DNA from: Geotrypetes seraphini
Taxonomy: Eukaryota; Chordata; Amphibia; Gymnophiona; Dermophiidae
NCBI RefSeq assembly: GCF_902459505.1
Contig: NC_047094.1
Location: 26,397,241-26,461,240 of the forward strand
Direction: 5' to 3'
Length of the DNA: 64,000 nt
Every line of letters begins with the position of its first letter. Position 1 is the stretch's first letter. This document shows, piece by piece, positions 56,301 through 64,000 of this stretch. The position numbers and the translations under genes are program-made. The notes beneath the pieces are model-generated. The model was not told the origin of the DNA and did no database searches. It saw only the letters and a list, made by a program, of their open reading frames with translations.

Positions 56301-57156
56301 TATTTATTAAGAAATCCTCCCAACGTGTTCTGAGATAGGCCCCAAAGTCCGGGTCCTCATGTAGATAGGATGGAAATCTCCACCGACAGGTTCCCTGAGG
56401 AGGCCGTCCCCAAGCCAGGTCTACCCAAACAGGACAATGATCCGATACCTCCATAGGGCCTATAATAGATTCTGTGACTCGACCAAACCAGGATTCCGGA
56501 ACCAGCATGTAGTCTATACGTGAGAACGATCCATGTGCCCGAGATTGGTGTGTGTAATCTCGCTCTGTTGGGTGTAGTAGTCTCCATGGATCCACCAAAC
56601 CCAATGATTGACAGAGAAAGGGGATACCTTTGTTTAAGTTTGGCACCGTCAACGTTTGGGGACCGGAACGATCTAAGGAAGTGTCTAGCACTTGATTAAG
56701 GTCTCCAGCTATTATCAGCGGCAGGGTAGTGTCTTGTAAGCCCAGGGATACCAATTTATCAAAAAATACTTGTGAGTATGTGTTCGGCCCATATACAATC
56801 AGCAGCCTGAAATCTGTGCCTTGCATGGATATCTTTAAGAGTAAATATCTGCCCTCAAGATCTTCCGCAAGTGGCGTCACTGAGCAGTGCAGTCCCTTGC
56901 GTATGAGCAGACATACCCCGGCTCTTTTCCCAGATGAGGAGGCTGAGTATACTGATCCCACCCATCCTCTTTGTAGTTTACAGTGTTCATCCCGGGTCAA
57001 TTTAGTCTCCTGGAGGCACGCTAAGTCAGCCCTATGGTGTTTTATTTGTCTCAAGAGCTTCGTACGTTTAATTGGCGATGTGATCCCCGACACATTCCAA
57101 GATAGGATGCGGAGAGAGTGGTCACCCAGGGTCGAAACACCAACAGCTTGAACCAT
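53323..57156 (-). CDS. L1-type ORF2 (endonuclease and reverse transcriptase)
   Basis: 1277 residues, close to the usual L1 ORF2 length. An apurinic-type endonuclease domain fills about residues 14-245: ILSWNVSGI, QETK (50-53), GDLN (151-154), SRIDY (212-216) and SDH (239-241) supply the expected metal and catalytic positions. The reverse transcriptase spans about 500-780: RPISLLN (541-547), LDAAKAFD (608-615), RQGCPLSPLLF and the catalytic FADDILL (709-715). The C-terminal region contains CPRCAAARATLGHMFQLCP, a cysteine-histidine motif typical of L1. The protein nicks target DNA and copies the LINE RNA in place. All key residues are present. The start at MVQAVGVSTL is the first Met upstream of the endonuclease. 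Confidence 0.95.
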   Translation of the reverse strand: MVQAVGVSTLGDHSLRILSWNVSGITSPIKRTKLLRQIKHHRADLACLQETKLTRDEHCKLQRGWVGSVYSASSSGKRAGVCLLIRKGLHCSVTPLAEDLEGRYLLLKISMQGTDFRLLIVYGPNTYSQVFFDKLVSLGLQDTTLPLIIAGDLNQVLDTSLDRSGPQTLTVPNLNKGIPFLCQSLGLVDPWRLLHPTERDYTHQSRAHGSFSRIDYMLVPESWFGRVTESIIGPMEVSDHCPVWVDLAWGRPPQGTCRWRFPSYLHEDPDFGAYLRTRWEDFLINNAQHRTEPGLFWETAKSVLRGEIIAYVVARNKRIAASIISLERKCTTLKANFISTPTTALREELQVAQVALNTLIHDRTKRSIIYRKYKYHRFGNKPGRMLASITKNWQDSRYISKIKHGPTTYHTTPKDIADAFYQHFSTFYANPKPYSGPDVLDYLTDAGLPTFTEHQREILNRPLQGQEIQKAIKTLRSCTAPGPDGFSAEFYKMMSPQLCESLMSYYKEVTETGVFPAYANLATITLIPKPNKPREEVESYRPISLLNVDIKILSRLLANRLTPLLSHIISSAQVGFVQGRHSVLNVRRTLLAMARAQESHVGGILVSLDAAKAFDQVLWPYLFSVLEYVGIGGHFLAALRALYTYPTASILVNGIHTPSFGVGRGTRQGCPLSPLLFILYLEPLLRTIQKDDVLVGLMEGTSQLRVLAFADDILLTLACPQQSLTRALELLDEFHLFSGLILNKQKSLVMPLQDDVRTSWQGPFQLEWATKSLRYLGIWIPQDLTQLYKLNVLPRLHLTGQKLRAWRSYPLSLLGRIALYNMMIIPQWLYLLQTLPLMLQYRHLRVLHQSLNGYLWGGRRSRIPFRTLFLPVSQGGLGLLHLGRMNMACQLRHINDWLCGTSHFSEAVAECLAFTPYHCSYMLHASTLPPRTQHYGDILLGPLRKTWKKLCKQLHISPEVTPYLPIHGNVDYAPGIGLKAPTRWARGGVFYLSQILNADGTLYSFQKLLDTKVLTASDWLCYGQLSHYVNSLPRQALLDIVQDTLSEALCLTAHDPTPLSAYHRYLQGLAGDLDYRALAESWSLDLQTTITESMIKRGFTLRSRILVAAVERERYYKFLVRAYMAPIRAHQAHISTSARCPRCAAARATLGHMFQLCPGIQAYWRRIGRTIQSLWNCSWTRTSTFLFTLKFSLDPVTPGVNAFVQRAILVGIKTILQCWLSPHTPSVSQWRTQMIYWAGYERQDILDIHSKRGVQYLKCWRPFCLTLSPAAKARLLE

Positions 57157-57517
57157 TTAGCCGCAAGTGATCAACACCCAGGTGCCCAGCCTCACCCGGG
57201 TGAGCCAATATGTCCCCGCAGTAACTAATAATCAGGCAAATATGGATAAGTAACATCCCTAATAACCAAGCAGTAGGCTGTTCCCCACACACCAACGCCC
57301 TCCCCCCCCTTACCCCCAGAAATCCCAAGAACCATATCCCCGAAGGAATATGTGGTAGGTCCGAGAATGGCGCCTCACAAGACCCCACCCCCACCCCTGT
57401 AAACAATAATTCAACAGTGCCCCCATCATTTCAGGCTTATAACATTTCAGTAACAGTCAACTTTACGATAGTAGGTTCTGTCTTCCAGTGTGGATCTCAC
57501 CGCCTCTCCGTCTGCGC

Positions 57518-58384
57518 TTATGTCGGCCCGGATGTTGGATCAATGGCCTTGTTTATATAGTCAGCGACTGCCACAGCCTCGGTGAACACGTGCCATGAGC
57601 CTTCATGATGTATCTTTAGGACCGCTGGGTAGATGAACTGGAAACGATACTTGTTTTCTTCCAGCTTTGAACACAGTGGGTAGAAGGCTTTCCTGCGTTC
57701 AGTGAGAGCTGCAGAGTAATCCTGGCTTATTCGGATTGCCGCACCTCTAAACTTCACAGTGTCACGCTTAGCTCGGTACTGTCGCAGAATTTCCAATTTG
57801 TGTCGATAGTTGAGGATTTTTGCGATCACCACCCGAGGCCTCGAGTCCTTGGTCTGCCGTGGGCCAAGGCGGTGTGCCCGTTCTAGGCATAGTGGGCCCA
57901 GGGATTCAGTGTCTGGAAATTCCAGCTCCAGCCAGCCCTCCAGTTCAGCAGTTAGTTGGTGATCCGGTATTGTTTCAGGGACACCCATAAAACGCAGATT
58001 CCCTCTGCGTGAACGGTTCTCCAAATCATCTATTTTTGCTGCTTGTAGGTGAACCGTTTCTTGCAGGGCCGAGAGATCCATTTCATGCGAGTTTAGGGTG
58101 TCTTCTGCTGCTGAGACTCGATGCTCCAATTCCGACGTTCTGGCCGTCGTGTCAGACATTAGTTGTTCTAGTCGGGTCATTTGCGTTGTCAGCGCTTCCA
58201 TTTGGGGGGCCAGGACTTGTGCCACCGCTGCCTTTAATTCCTGCAGTGCTCCTGCCGAAAATTCGGAAACCGCCGTTCCGGGTGCGGCCGCCATCTTGCC
58301 CGCCCCAGGGCTTGCACGTTCCTTGTCTTTACGCGCCGGTTTCATGCGCGCCGCTTCTTGGGAACGTGTTAGATAACGTTCCAT
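57518..58384 (-). CDS. L1-type ORF1 (RNA-binding chaperone)
   Basis: 288 residues. A basic N-terminus is followed by a heptad-rich coiled coil (about 55-120: LTTQMTRLEQLM, LEHRVSAAEDTL). Then come an RRM-like domain starting DLENRSRRGNLRFMGVPE (119-136) with RAHRLG (169-174), and the C-terminal domain RPRVVIAKILNYRHKLEIL ending around YRFQFIYPAVLKI. This order matches L1 ORF1p (Transposase_22 family), which forms trimers, binds LINE RNA and acts as a nucleic-acid chaperone. Intact, with no stop or frameshift. Confidence 0.93.
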   Translation of the reverse strand: MERYLTRSQEAARMKPARKDKERASPGAGKMAAAPGTAVSEFSAGALQELKAAVAQVLAPQMEALTTQMTRLEQLMSDTTARTSELEHRVSAAEDTLNSHEMDLSALQETVHLQAAKIDDLENRSRRGNLRFMGVPETIPDHQLTAELEGWLELEFPDTESLGPLCLERAHRLGPRQTKDSRPRVVIAKILNYRHKLEILRQYRAKRDTVKFRGAAIRISQDYSAALTERRKAFYPLCSKLEENKYRFQFIYPAVLKIHHEGSWHVFTEAVAVADYINKAIDPTSGPT

Positions 58385-58534
58385 GCACTCCGGCGCCTGT
58401 TACTAAGCCGCGTGTGTCCGTGTGCGGTCCGAATGTCGGCGGCGAACTCGAGGGTAGAGACGGGGTCTTGGAGCCGAGCAGGAACACGTCCTCACTCGCT
58501 CATAGCGTCAGGTGACCTCCTTTGTGATTTATAA

Positions 58535-59157
58535 AATGACAGTTGTACAGAATATTGTTTCTTTTTATACTTTAATGAAATAAGTTCAGTTTAAAACTAT
58601 TTGAGGCTTGTGCGGATGGGATCAGATGATTTGCGGGGGTGGGGCGGGGACAGGAACTGAGCTCGTAGGGAAGGAGTGAGGATGAAGACTGAGCTCGTGG
58701 GGATGGGGCAGAGCTTGCGGGGATGGGGTGGGGACCGGGACACAGTTTTTCCCCATGTCATTCTCTAGTGCATGTCTTGGCAGTAGAGCACGAGATTTAA
58801 TACATTTCTCACTAGAGCAGGGTGGAGAGCTGTGTCCTTCCCCCAAATCCCTGGTTGGGCCATGGATAAGACCTGTTAGAGGTGCCACTGACACACAAAA
58901 GGGCCAGCTCCAGGGTCCGAGAGGAAAAAAACATGTTTGTGAAGCTTTTTTCATGAATCTGTTTCACAAAATGTAACATTTAACACAAAAGTTTATTTTA
59001 AAGTGTCAAGCTTTCTGCATAGTTTTGCTCATAAGTGGCTTCATCAGTCTTTAGTGTAAAAGCACTGAAATATTTAAATATTTTAATGTGCAAAAATTTT
59101 TTGGGGAAAAACCCAAAACAAAACACAACAACATAACTACCCTAACACCTAAACTTA
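58535..59157. other. VWA3A intron, repeat remnant
   Basis: 58600-58770 carries GAGCTCGTGGGGATGGGGC units and GGGACACAGTTTTTCCCCATGT, a partial relative of the MITE 50132-50406. The rest is unrecognised. Confidence 0.4.
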
Positions 59158-59520
59158 TTTTTTTTTTTTTTATAATTCTTTATTCGTTTTCAATCTTACA
59201 TCAAGTGCACAAACAATAAAACAATACAATTAAACACATCACTTGACAATCTTTCTGATTTATCTTACAACACATAAAATTACCACCCTCCCCTCCCATC
59301 ATTCCTCTATTATTTCCCCAATAAGAAAAATATAAAATATACCTTCCCCTCCCCCCAATCATTAGACGGTATATATTACAATAGAAAATGGTGTTTACTC
59401 ATTATAATAAGAAGTTAATGGCTCCCAAATTTTATTAAATTTCTTATAGTTTCCTTGTTGTATAGCTATTGCTCTTTCCATTTTATATATGTGACAAAAT
59501 GAGTTCCACCAGAAATTGTA
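59158..59520 (-). mobile_element. L1-type LINE 3' end, antisense
   Basis: A T run at 59158-59171, then ATTCTTTATTCGTTTTCAATC in antisense, as at 979 and 63862. Only the 3' UTR and perhaps the last part of the body remain. Confidence 0.65.
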
Positions 59521-59530
59521 ATTGAGTCTA

Positions 59531-59945
59531 CACTTCTCCCTCGTTATTCGCGGGGGATACGGGCAGAGCCAGACTGCAAATGGCGAAAAATTGCGATTAT
59601 CCGGCTCTGACCCACCCCAACCTCCCTGCCGCCTTCCCGGCCTTACCTGGTGGTCTAGAGGGCTTTCGGGGCAGGAGCGATCTCCCTATGCTCCTGTCCC
59701 GTGCAGATCGCCATGAGGAAATGGCTGCTGTGAGTTCCCGTAGTTTCTCGAGACTATGACGGGAACTCCCTACAGCCATTTCCTCATGGAAGATCACTCC
59801 TGCCCCGAAAGCCCGCTAGACCACCAGGTAAGGCCGGGAAGGCGGCAGGGAGATAAAAAATATGTTTTTAAAAATTTTCCCCCTCCCCAGAAAAAAATCG
59901 CGATTATGTGCGAGTGCAGAAACCGCGAATGGGGAGGGGGAAGTG
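59531..59945. mobile_element. Tc1/mariner-type MITE, TA target
   Basis: TA at 59529-59530 and 59946-59947. Ends CACTTCTCCCTCGTTATTCG and (complement) CACTTCCCCCTCCCCATTCG. Inner arms CTTACCTGGTGGTCTAG / CTAGACCACCAGGTAAG are inverse. Non-coding. A partial copy is at 34196-34400. Confidence 0.8.
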
Positions 59946-60138
59946 TATTGTAATTTTTCCAATTACTTGTGATATGCTGAATGGCTGTTTAGTATATCAG
60001 TACTAAAATAATGTGCCTAGACAATTTGAAAATCATGACTGACTGCTTAATGTGACCACATAAAAATAAAATGTGACCACATAAAAATAAAAATGGTTAG
60101 ATAAGATTAATGAACAAAAATGGCAGAAAGGTACCCAC

Positions 60139-60236
60139 TGAAAGGATCTGGCTTGTGTTAAGAAGCATCTGGCTTTTGTTATTTCTTTAGTGAGTTTCAT
60201 TAGGTCATCCCCTTCAAATAATGGAAGAACTGGATC
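60139..60236 (-). CDS. VWA3A: VWA3A coding exon
   Basis: 98-nt minus-strand exon. The acceptor is GGTTTTTTTTTAG (60237 upward). The best donor is GTGGGT (GT at 60137-60138); a second, GTACCT four bases on, would break phase with the next exon. It encodes DPVLPLFEGDDLMKLTKEIT then KARCFLTQARSF plus two bases of a Gln codon. It follows directly, in phase 0, from the FDDED end of the exon at 62671-62797. The gene call comes from that linkage. Confidence 0.8.
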
Positions 60237-60287
60237 CTAAAAAAAAACCACGAGAAACATTTCTTAACATTTAATTTATAGGCATCA

Positions 60288-60511
60288 GCATCCAGAGAGA
60301 TAATTGAAGAAAAAGCTTAAAAGTAATAAGGAAAAAGGTTAAATGAATTAAGATAAAGAGTATTGAAAGAGAGGGTGGGGGAGGGGTTTATATATATATA
60401 CAATTGTTATTATCTTGATGGATTTATCAAGTGTTGTTGTTGAACCTATGTATCACTTTTTATTGTACACTTGTTGAATGATTAAAAATGAATAAAGAAT
60501 TTAAAAAAAAA
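60288..60511 (+). mobile_element. 5'-truncated L1-type 3' end
   Basis: Flanked by TAATTTATAGRCATCA (60272-60287, 60512-60527; one mismatch). It ends AATAAAGAATTT plus an A run. It sits about 50 bp upstream of the VWA3A exon acceptor. Confidence 0.8.
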
Positions 60512-60639
60512 TAATTTATAGACATCATTGCCCATATTAAATCGCAAAACACGCTGTGTTATCCCGGGTACCATAACTAAAGTGCACCGACAAACCTGTG
60601 GCGACATTTGCATGCAGGACTAATGTGCGCTGCCGCTTC

Positions 60640-60960
60640 TGCCAGTTTCAGGCCTTCAGGTTTGCGCTCTGAGAGGGGGTGTTGGGGGGGAACCCCTCAG
60701 TACACTTAGAAGTCCTGATGCTCCCGTGGGGGGGGGGGTGATTTGGGGGGGGAACTCCCTGAAAACTCCTGAAGAAAGGAGAACAGGAATTTTCAGTGTA
60801 GTGGGGGGTTCCCCCCCCAACCGAGGGCCAGGAATTATAAGTGTAGTGGGGGTTTCCCCCCCCCCCTTCAGAGCACAAACCTAAAGGCCTGAACCCAGCA
60901 TTAGTCCTGTGCACAAATGTCAGCGCGCCAATGTACAGCGCATTTTTGATGGGTCACTGC
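60640..60960. repeat. GC-rich palindromic repeat
   Basis: Left AGGCCTTCAGGTTTGCGCTC pairs with right AGCACAAACCTAAAGGCCT, with G/C runs on each side of GAACTCCCTGAAAAC. It resembles the 22746 and 61690 elements in composition but not in sequence. Confidence 0.5.
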
Positions 60961-60961
60961 T

Positions 60962-61272
60962 ATCCCATAGCATAGTAAAGGGGGCAGATGCCCCAGGTCC
61001 TGTCTTGGTGGGGGCGCTGGCACCTCGCCTCCTCCCTGTACCTCTAACTCTTCACTGGCACAAGCAGCATCTTCCACTCGCTGCTCCTGACGGCTTCAGC
61101 TCCCCCTCTGAAGTCACTTCCAAGACACAGGACCAGGAAGTGACCTCAGAGGAGATCTGAGGCCAGTGTAGGCAGCAAGTTGGAGATGCTGCTCGTGACG
61201 GCGAAGAGTTAGAGAAGTATGGGGGGAGGGGAAAGTGTGCACACATCCTCCTATCCTTGCTACGCCACTATA
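60962..61272. mobile_element. hAT-like MITE (CAGTGGYGTAGTA family), diverged
   Basis: Left ATAGCATAGTAAAGGGGGCA; right TATCCTTGCTACGCCACTA. GAAGTCACTTCC/GGAAGTGACCTC inner pair as in the other copies. Confidence 0.6.
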
Positions 61273-61486
61273 CATCATTTAAATTAGCACATAAATTTAA
61301 AAAAACACACTTTGAGGACAATTCTGTAAAGTAGCACCTATTTGGATTCTGTCCTATAAAGGAATACTGGTGTAACTGGGTATATATGTTTGTAAGTTCA
61401 GATGCGAGATCTTACATCAGTCATAGAGCTAATGTAAATGTTTGGCCTAGATTCAGGAGACACAAGCATAACATATACTCCCCCTT

Positions 61487-61655
61487 TTTACTAAATCACG
61501 ATAGCGGTTTTTAGCACAGGGAGCCACGCTGAATGCTGTGCACTGCTCCCGACGATCATAGGAACTCTATAAGCATCGGGAGCAAAGCGAAGCATTCAGT
61601 GTGGCTCCCTGCGCTAAAAACCACTATTGTGGTTTAGTAAAATGGGGGAGGGGGT
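61487..61655. mobile_element. Short palindromic MITE (CCCTTTTACTAAACCGC family)
   Basis: CCCCCTTTTTACTAAATCACG at left pairs with TGGTTTAGTAAAATGGGGG at right. GCTCCCGACGATCATAGGAA core shared with the copy at 472. Confidence 0.75.
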
Positions 61656-61689
61656 AGTATTCTATAAATTATATTTATTTAAAATACTT

Positions 61690-62035
61690 ACAACCCACTC
61701 TACGCTTTTAACTTTTACTTAATACAGATCGCGCCGCGTTGTGGGGGTGTTAGGGGGGTTTGTAACCCCCCAAATTTTACTGAAAACTTCACTTTTTCCC
61801 TGTTTTTAGGGAAAAAGTTAAGTTTACAGTAAAATGTGGGGGGTTACAACTCCCCAAACCCCCCACAACGCCGGCGCGATTTGTATTAAGTAAACTGGGG
61901 GTGCTCCCCAACAAAACCCCCCGTCGGAGCCCCTAAAAACAGTAATTTTCTTCGGCGTGCGCCTCCGTCTTGCGCTCAGTTGTCGGCGCGCGCCTTTGTC
62001 TTCCGCGTTGTTGTCTATGAACCCTTTGTGAATAA
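61690..62035. mobile_element. Copy of the 22746-23164 element
   Basis: Shares ATCGCGCCGCGTTGTGGGGG, the TTTTTAGGGAAAAAGT centre and the right end GTTGTCTATGAACCC with 22746-23164. The left terminal part is missing. Confidence 0.7.
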
Positions 62036-62211
62036 AAGCCAGGACATGTGAACGTCCATCTGCAAAGTATGTACTATCAAAGACATGTGTGTACTTACAG
62101 AAGAGCATAGTTGGATTATTATTTACTCAATGTTCACATACCTACACAAATGACTAGAACACTGGCATTTACAGGGTTAAAGTTAGGCAGCTCCTTATAG
62201 GAGTCGTCTCC

Positions 62212-62390
62212 TATATTTATTTAACTTTCTATACCATTCTCTCATGGGAGCTCAGAATGGTTTACATGGGGCACTGGGGGGGGGGGAATTAAGTGACTTG
62301 CCCAGGGTCACAGGGAGCAGTGTGGGTTTGAGCCCGCGACCTCAGGGTGCCAAGGCTGTAGCTTTAACCACTGCACCACGCTCTTCCCTT
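62212..62390 (-). mobile_element. tRNA-derived SINE, minus strand
   Basis: On the minus strand GTGCAGTGGTTAAAGCTAC (A-box region), GCGGGCTCAAACCCAC (B box) and GTGACCCTGGGCAAGTCAC appear in order, followed by TGTAAACCATTCTGAGCTCC. Same family as 2876 and 19186. The frame 62244-62426 is a shadow of it. Confidence 0.8.
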
Positions 62391-62670
62391 ATGTCCATGA
62401 AAAATAAAAACAAAAGATCTCTGTGACCAATCTTAAATATCCAATAAACAATATATACTATATACAGAGTTGTGTTTTCATGTGCTCAATTAGGGATCAG
62501 AGTGAGTGAGTAGGTTCCCTCCTTCAACCCTTTAATAATTACTTCACTCAAGTCCTTCTATATGTAAGAGAGAAAATCCATGTTCCAAAAAAAAATAAAA
62601 AGAAAGAGAAGCTTGTAAGAAGGAAAGATTAGTTTAAAGCGTGCATGTAGGATCTGAATAAAAACCATAC
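62391..62670. other. VWA3A intron
   Basis: AT-rich, with no supported feature. Confidence 0.4.
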
Positions 62671-62797
62671 ATCTTCATCATCAAATCCCTCGTTCAACAT
62701 CCTGTGTGCCACAAATAGTCCATCCACATCTCCATGACAACGATGGTAGCGTCCTCCTGTCTGCCATGCTAGCTTCTTCAGAAATTCATTAGCTGTT
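62671..62797 (-). CDS. VWA3A: VWA3A coding exon (end of a von Willebrand A domain)
   Basis: 127-nt minus-strand exon, acceptor TTCCTTAAATCATAG (62798 upward), donor GTATGG (GT at 62669-62670). After one base of a split codon it encodes TANEFLKKLAWQTGGRYHRC then HGDVDGLFVAHRMLNEGFDDED. The pattern FLKxLAxxTGGRYH is the closing part of VWA-type domains in the VWA3A/VWA3B family. The place just upstream of EEF2K, in the same orientation, points to VWA3A. VWA3A is a poorly characterised vertebrate protein with VWA domains. It ends in phase 0 and joins the exon at 60139-60236. Exons further 5' are outside the window. Confidence 0.85.
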
Positions 62798-62867
62798 CTA
62801 TGATTTAAGGAAAAATAAACCAGTGAAGTACAGGAAAAGGGAGAGAGAGGCATTATATGCAATTTGT

Positions 62868-63842
62868 CTACAAACATAAGAGTTGCTATATTGGGACAGA
62901 CCGAAGGTTCATCAAGCCCGGTATCTTGTTTCCGACAGTGGTCAATCCAGGTCACAAATACCTGATAAGATCCCAAAACAGTAAAACAGATTATATGCTG
63001 CTTATCCTAGAAATAAGCAGTGGATTTTCTCAAGTCCATTTTAATAATGGCTTATGGACTTTACTTTTAGGAAATTAGTCAAATCTTTTTTTAAACCCTG
63101 CTAAGCTAACTGCTTTCACTGCATTCTATGGCAACAAATTCCAGAGTTTAATTACATGCTGAGCGAAGAAATACTTTCTTCAGTTTGTTTTAACTTTACT
63201 ACTTAGTAACTTAATTGCATGCCCCCTAGTCCTAATATTTTTTGGGAAAGAGTAAACAAGCAATTCATGTCTATCTGCTTCACTCCACTCAGTATTTTAT
63301 CATATCTCCCCTGAGCCATCTGTTCTCCAAGCTGAAGATCTCTGGTTGATTTAGCCTTTCCTCATATGGGTTGTCCCATCCTCTTCTCTGTACCTTTTCT
63401 AATTCCGCTATATCTTTTTTTGACTAGATTACACACAGTGATCGAGGTGTGGTTACACCATGGAATGATACAAAGGTGTTATAACATTCTTATTTTCCAT
63501 TCCTTTTCTAATAATACGTTAACATTCTATTTGCTTCCTTAGACATCGCAACACATTGAGCAGAGGGTTTTAACTTATCAACGAAACCAGATCCTTTTCC
63601 TGGGCGGCGACTGCTAATGTGGAACCTTTGATGATGTAAGTATAGATAGGGTTCCTTTTTCCTAGATGCATCACTTCGCATTTGCTCATATTAAGCGTCA
63701 TCTGCCATTTTGATACCCAGTCTCCCAGTCTCATAAGGTCCTCTTGCAATTTGCACAATCTTCTTGTGATTTAACAACTTTAAATTATAAACAAATTTAA
63801 TGACCTTGATAGTTATTTCCATCTCTAGATCATTTATAAATA
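62868..63842 (-). mobile_element. CR1 LINE fragment, antisense
   Basis: The minus strand shows LQEDLMRLGDWVSKWQMTLN then MSKCEVMHLGKRNPIYTYII (63570-63758), the CR1 segment just after the reverse transcriptase active site. Lower down come degraded versions of the RRATK region and the 3' end near 62868. Several frame breaks; old copy in a VWA3A intron. Confidence 0.8.
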
Positions 63843-63844
63843 TG

Positions 63845-64000
63845 TTTTTTTTTTTTTTTTATAATTCTTTATTCATTTTAAAACTTTCATCAAGTGTACA
63901 AAAATTGCAACACAATAACATAGATTTAACCACTTGTACATCTTATCATTATAACTTATAGCTGTAAATATAACCCTCCCTCTCCCATCCTGAAATCCTT
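63845..64000 (-). mobile_element. L1-type LINE 3' end, antisense, cut by the window edge
   Basis: A T run (63845-63860) then ATTCTTTATTCATTTTAAAAC in antisense and a CCCTCCCTCTCCCAT tract, parallel to 59158-59360. Confidence 0.65.

Larger units (their letters stand above)
53178..58520 (-). mobile_element. Full-length L1-type LINE with both ORFs open
   Basis: A 5343-bp element flanked by the 12-bp direct repeat TTTGTGATTTAT (53166-53177, 58521-58532). From its 5' end (58520, beginning GGAGGTCACC) it has a short 5' UTR of about 136 bp, ORF1 (57518-58384), a 361-bp spacer, ORF2 (53323-57156) and a 145-bp 3' UTR. The 3' UTR contains a 17-bp G run on the coding strand and an AATAAA signal. It lies in a VWA3A intron in sense orientation. 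Both ORFs are intact, and TSD and ends are complete, so the insertion looks recent and could be mobile. Confidence 0.95.

Overview
This window is vertebrate nuclear DNA from a repeat-rich, intron-rich genome. The repeats (CR1 and L2-like LINEs, an L1-type LINE, a tRNA-derived SINE, and many hAT, Tigger, Harbinger and piggyBac-like non-autonomous elements) suggest a non-mammalian tetrapod. A caecilian amphibian is my best guess; this rests on recognising repeat families and is not proven. Most of the longer open frames here are transposon fragments or repeat artefacts.

Two host genes are recognisable from spliced exons, both on the minus strand. EEF2K (eukaryotic elongation factor 2 kinase) contributes three exons: the start-codon exon at 9681-10010 and the next two at 5003-5103 and 702-762. 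The rest of the gene runs off the left edge. A CpG island near 37.2-37.7 kb, with a CRE site and a good minus-strand splice donor at 37355, is the likely EEF2K promoter and non-coding first exon. VWA3A (von Willebrand factor A domain protein 3A) contributes its 3' end: exons at 62671-62797, 60139-60236, 51642-51712 and probably a terminal exon at 50008-50048. Their splice phases agree across all four. The order VWA3A then EEF2K, in the same orientation, matches the arrangement I recall for human chromosome 16p12. A tRNA-Leu(TAG) gene at 44015-44096 lies between the two genes.

Most of the remaining sequence is transposable elements, often nested. The clearest is a full-length L1-type LINE at 53178-58520 with both ORFs open and a 12-bp target-site duplication (TSD), inside a VWA3A intron. 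Others are a 5'-truncated L1 at 20698-22368 (16-bp TSD); Tigger-like elements at 12448-13461, 30532-33166 and 34437-35238; a 2-kb TA-flanked element with a giant GC-rich palindrome at 23549-25552; a Harbinger-like element at 8110-9205; a piggyBac-like MITE at 5241-5582; Mutator-like elements at 22746-23164 and 36000-36618; and hAT-like elements at 19392-20321, 31476-32821, 45080-45465 and 46813-47481.

The most unusual feature is a set of inverted-repeat insertions with 13-15-bp TSDs, as expected of target-primed insertion: 15039-15889, 42842-43278 and the outer element of 19275-22454. The first two carry sequences that fit a hammerhead ribozyme secondary structure, which points to Penelope-like retroelements or a related non-coding family.
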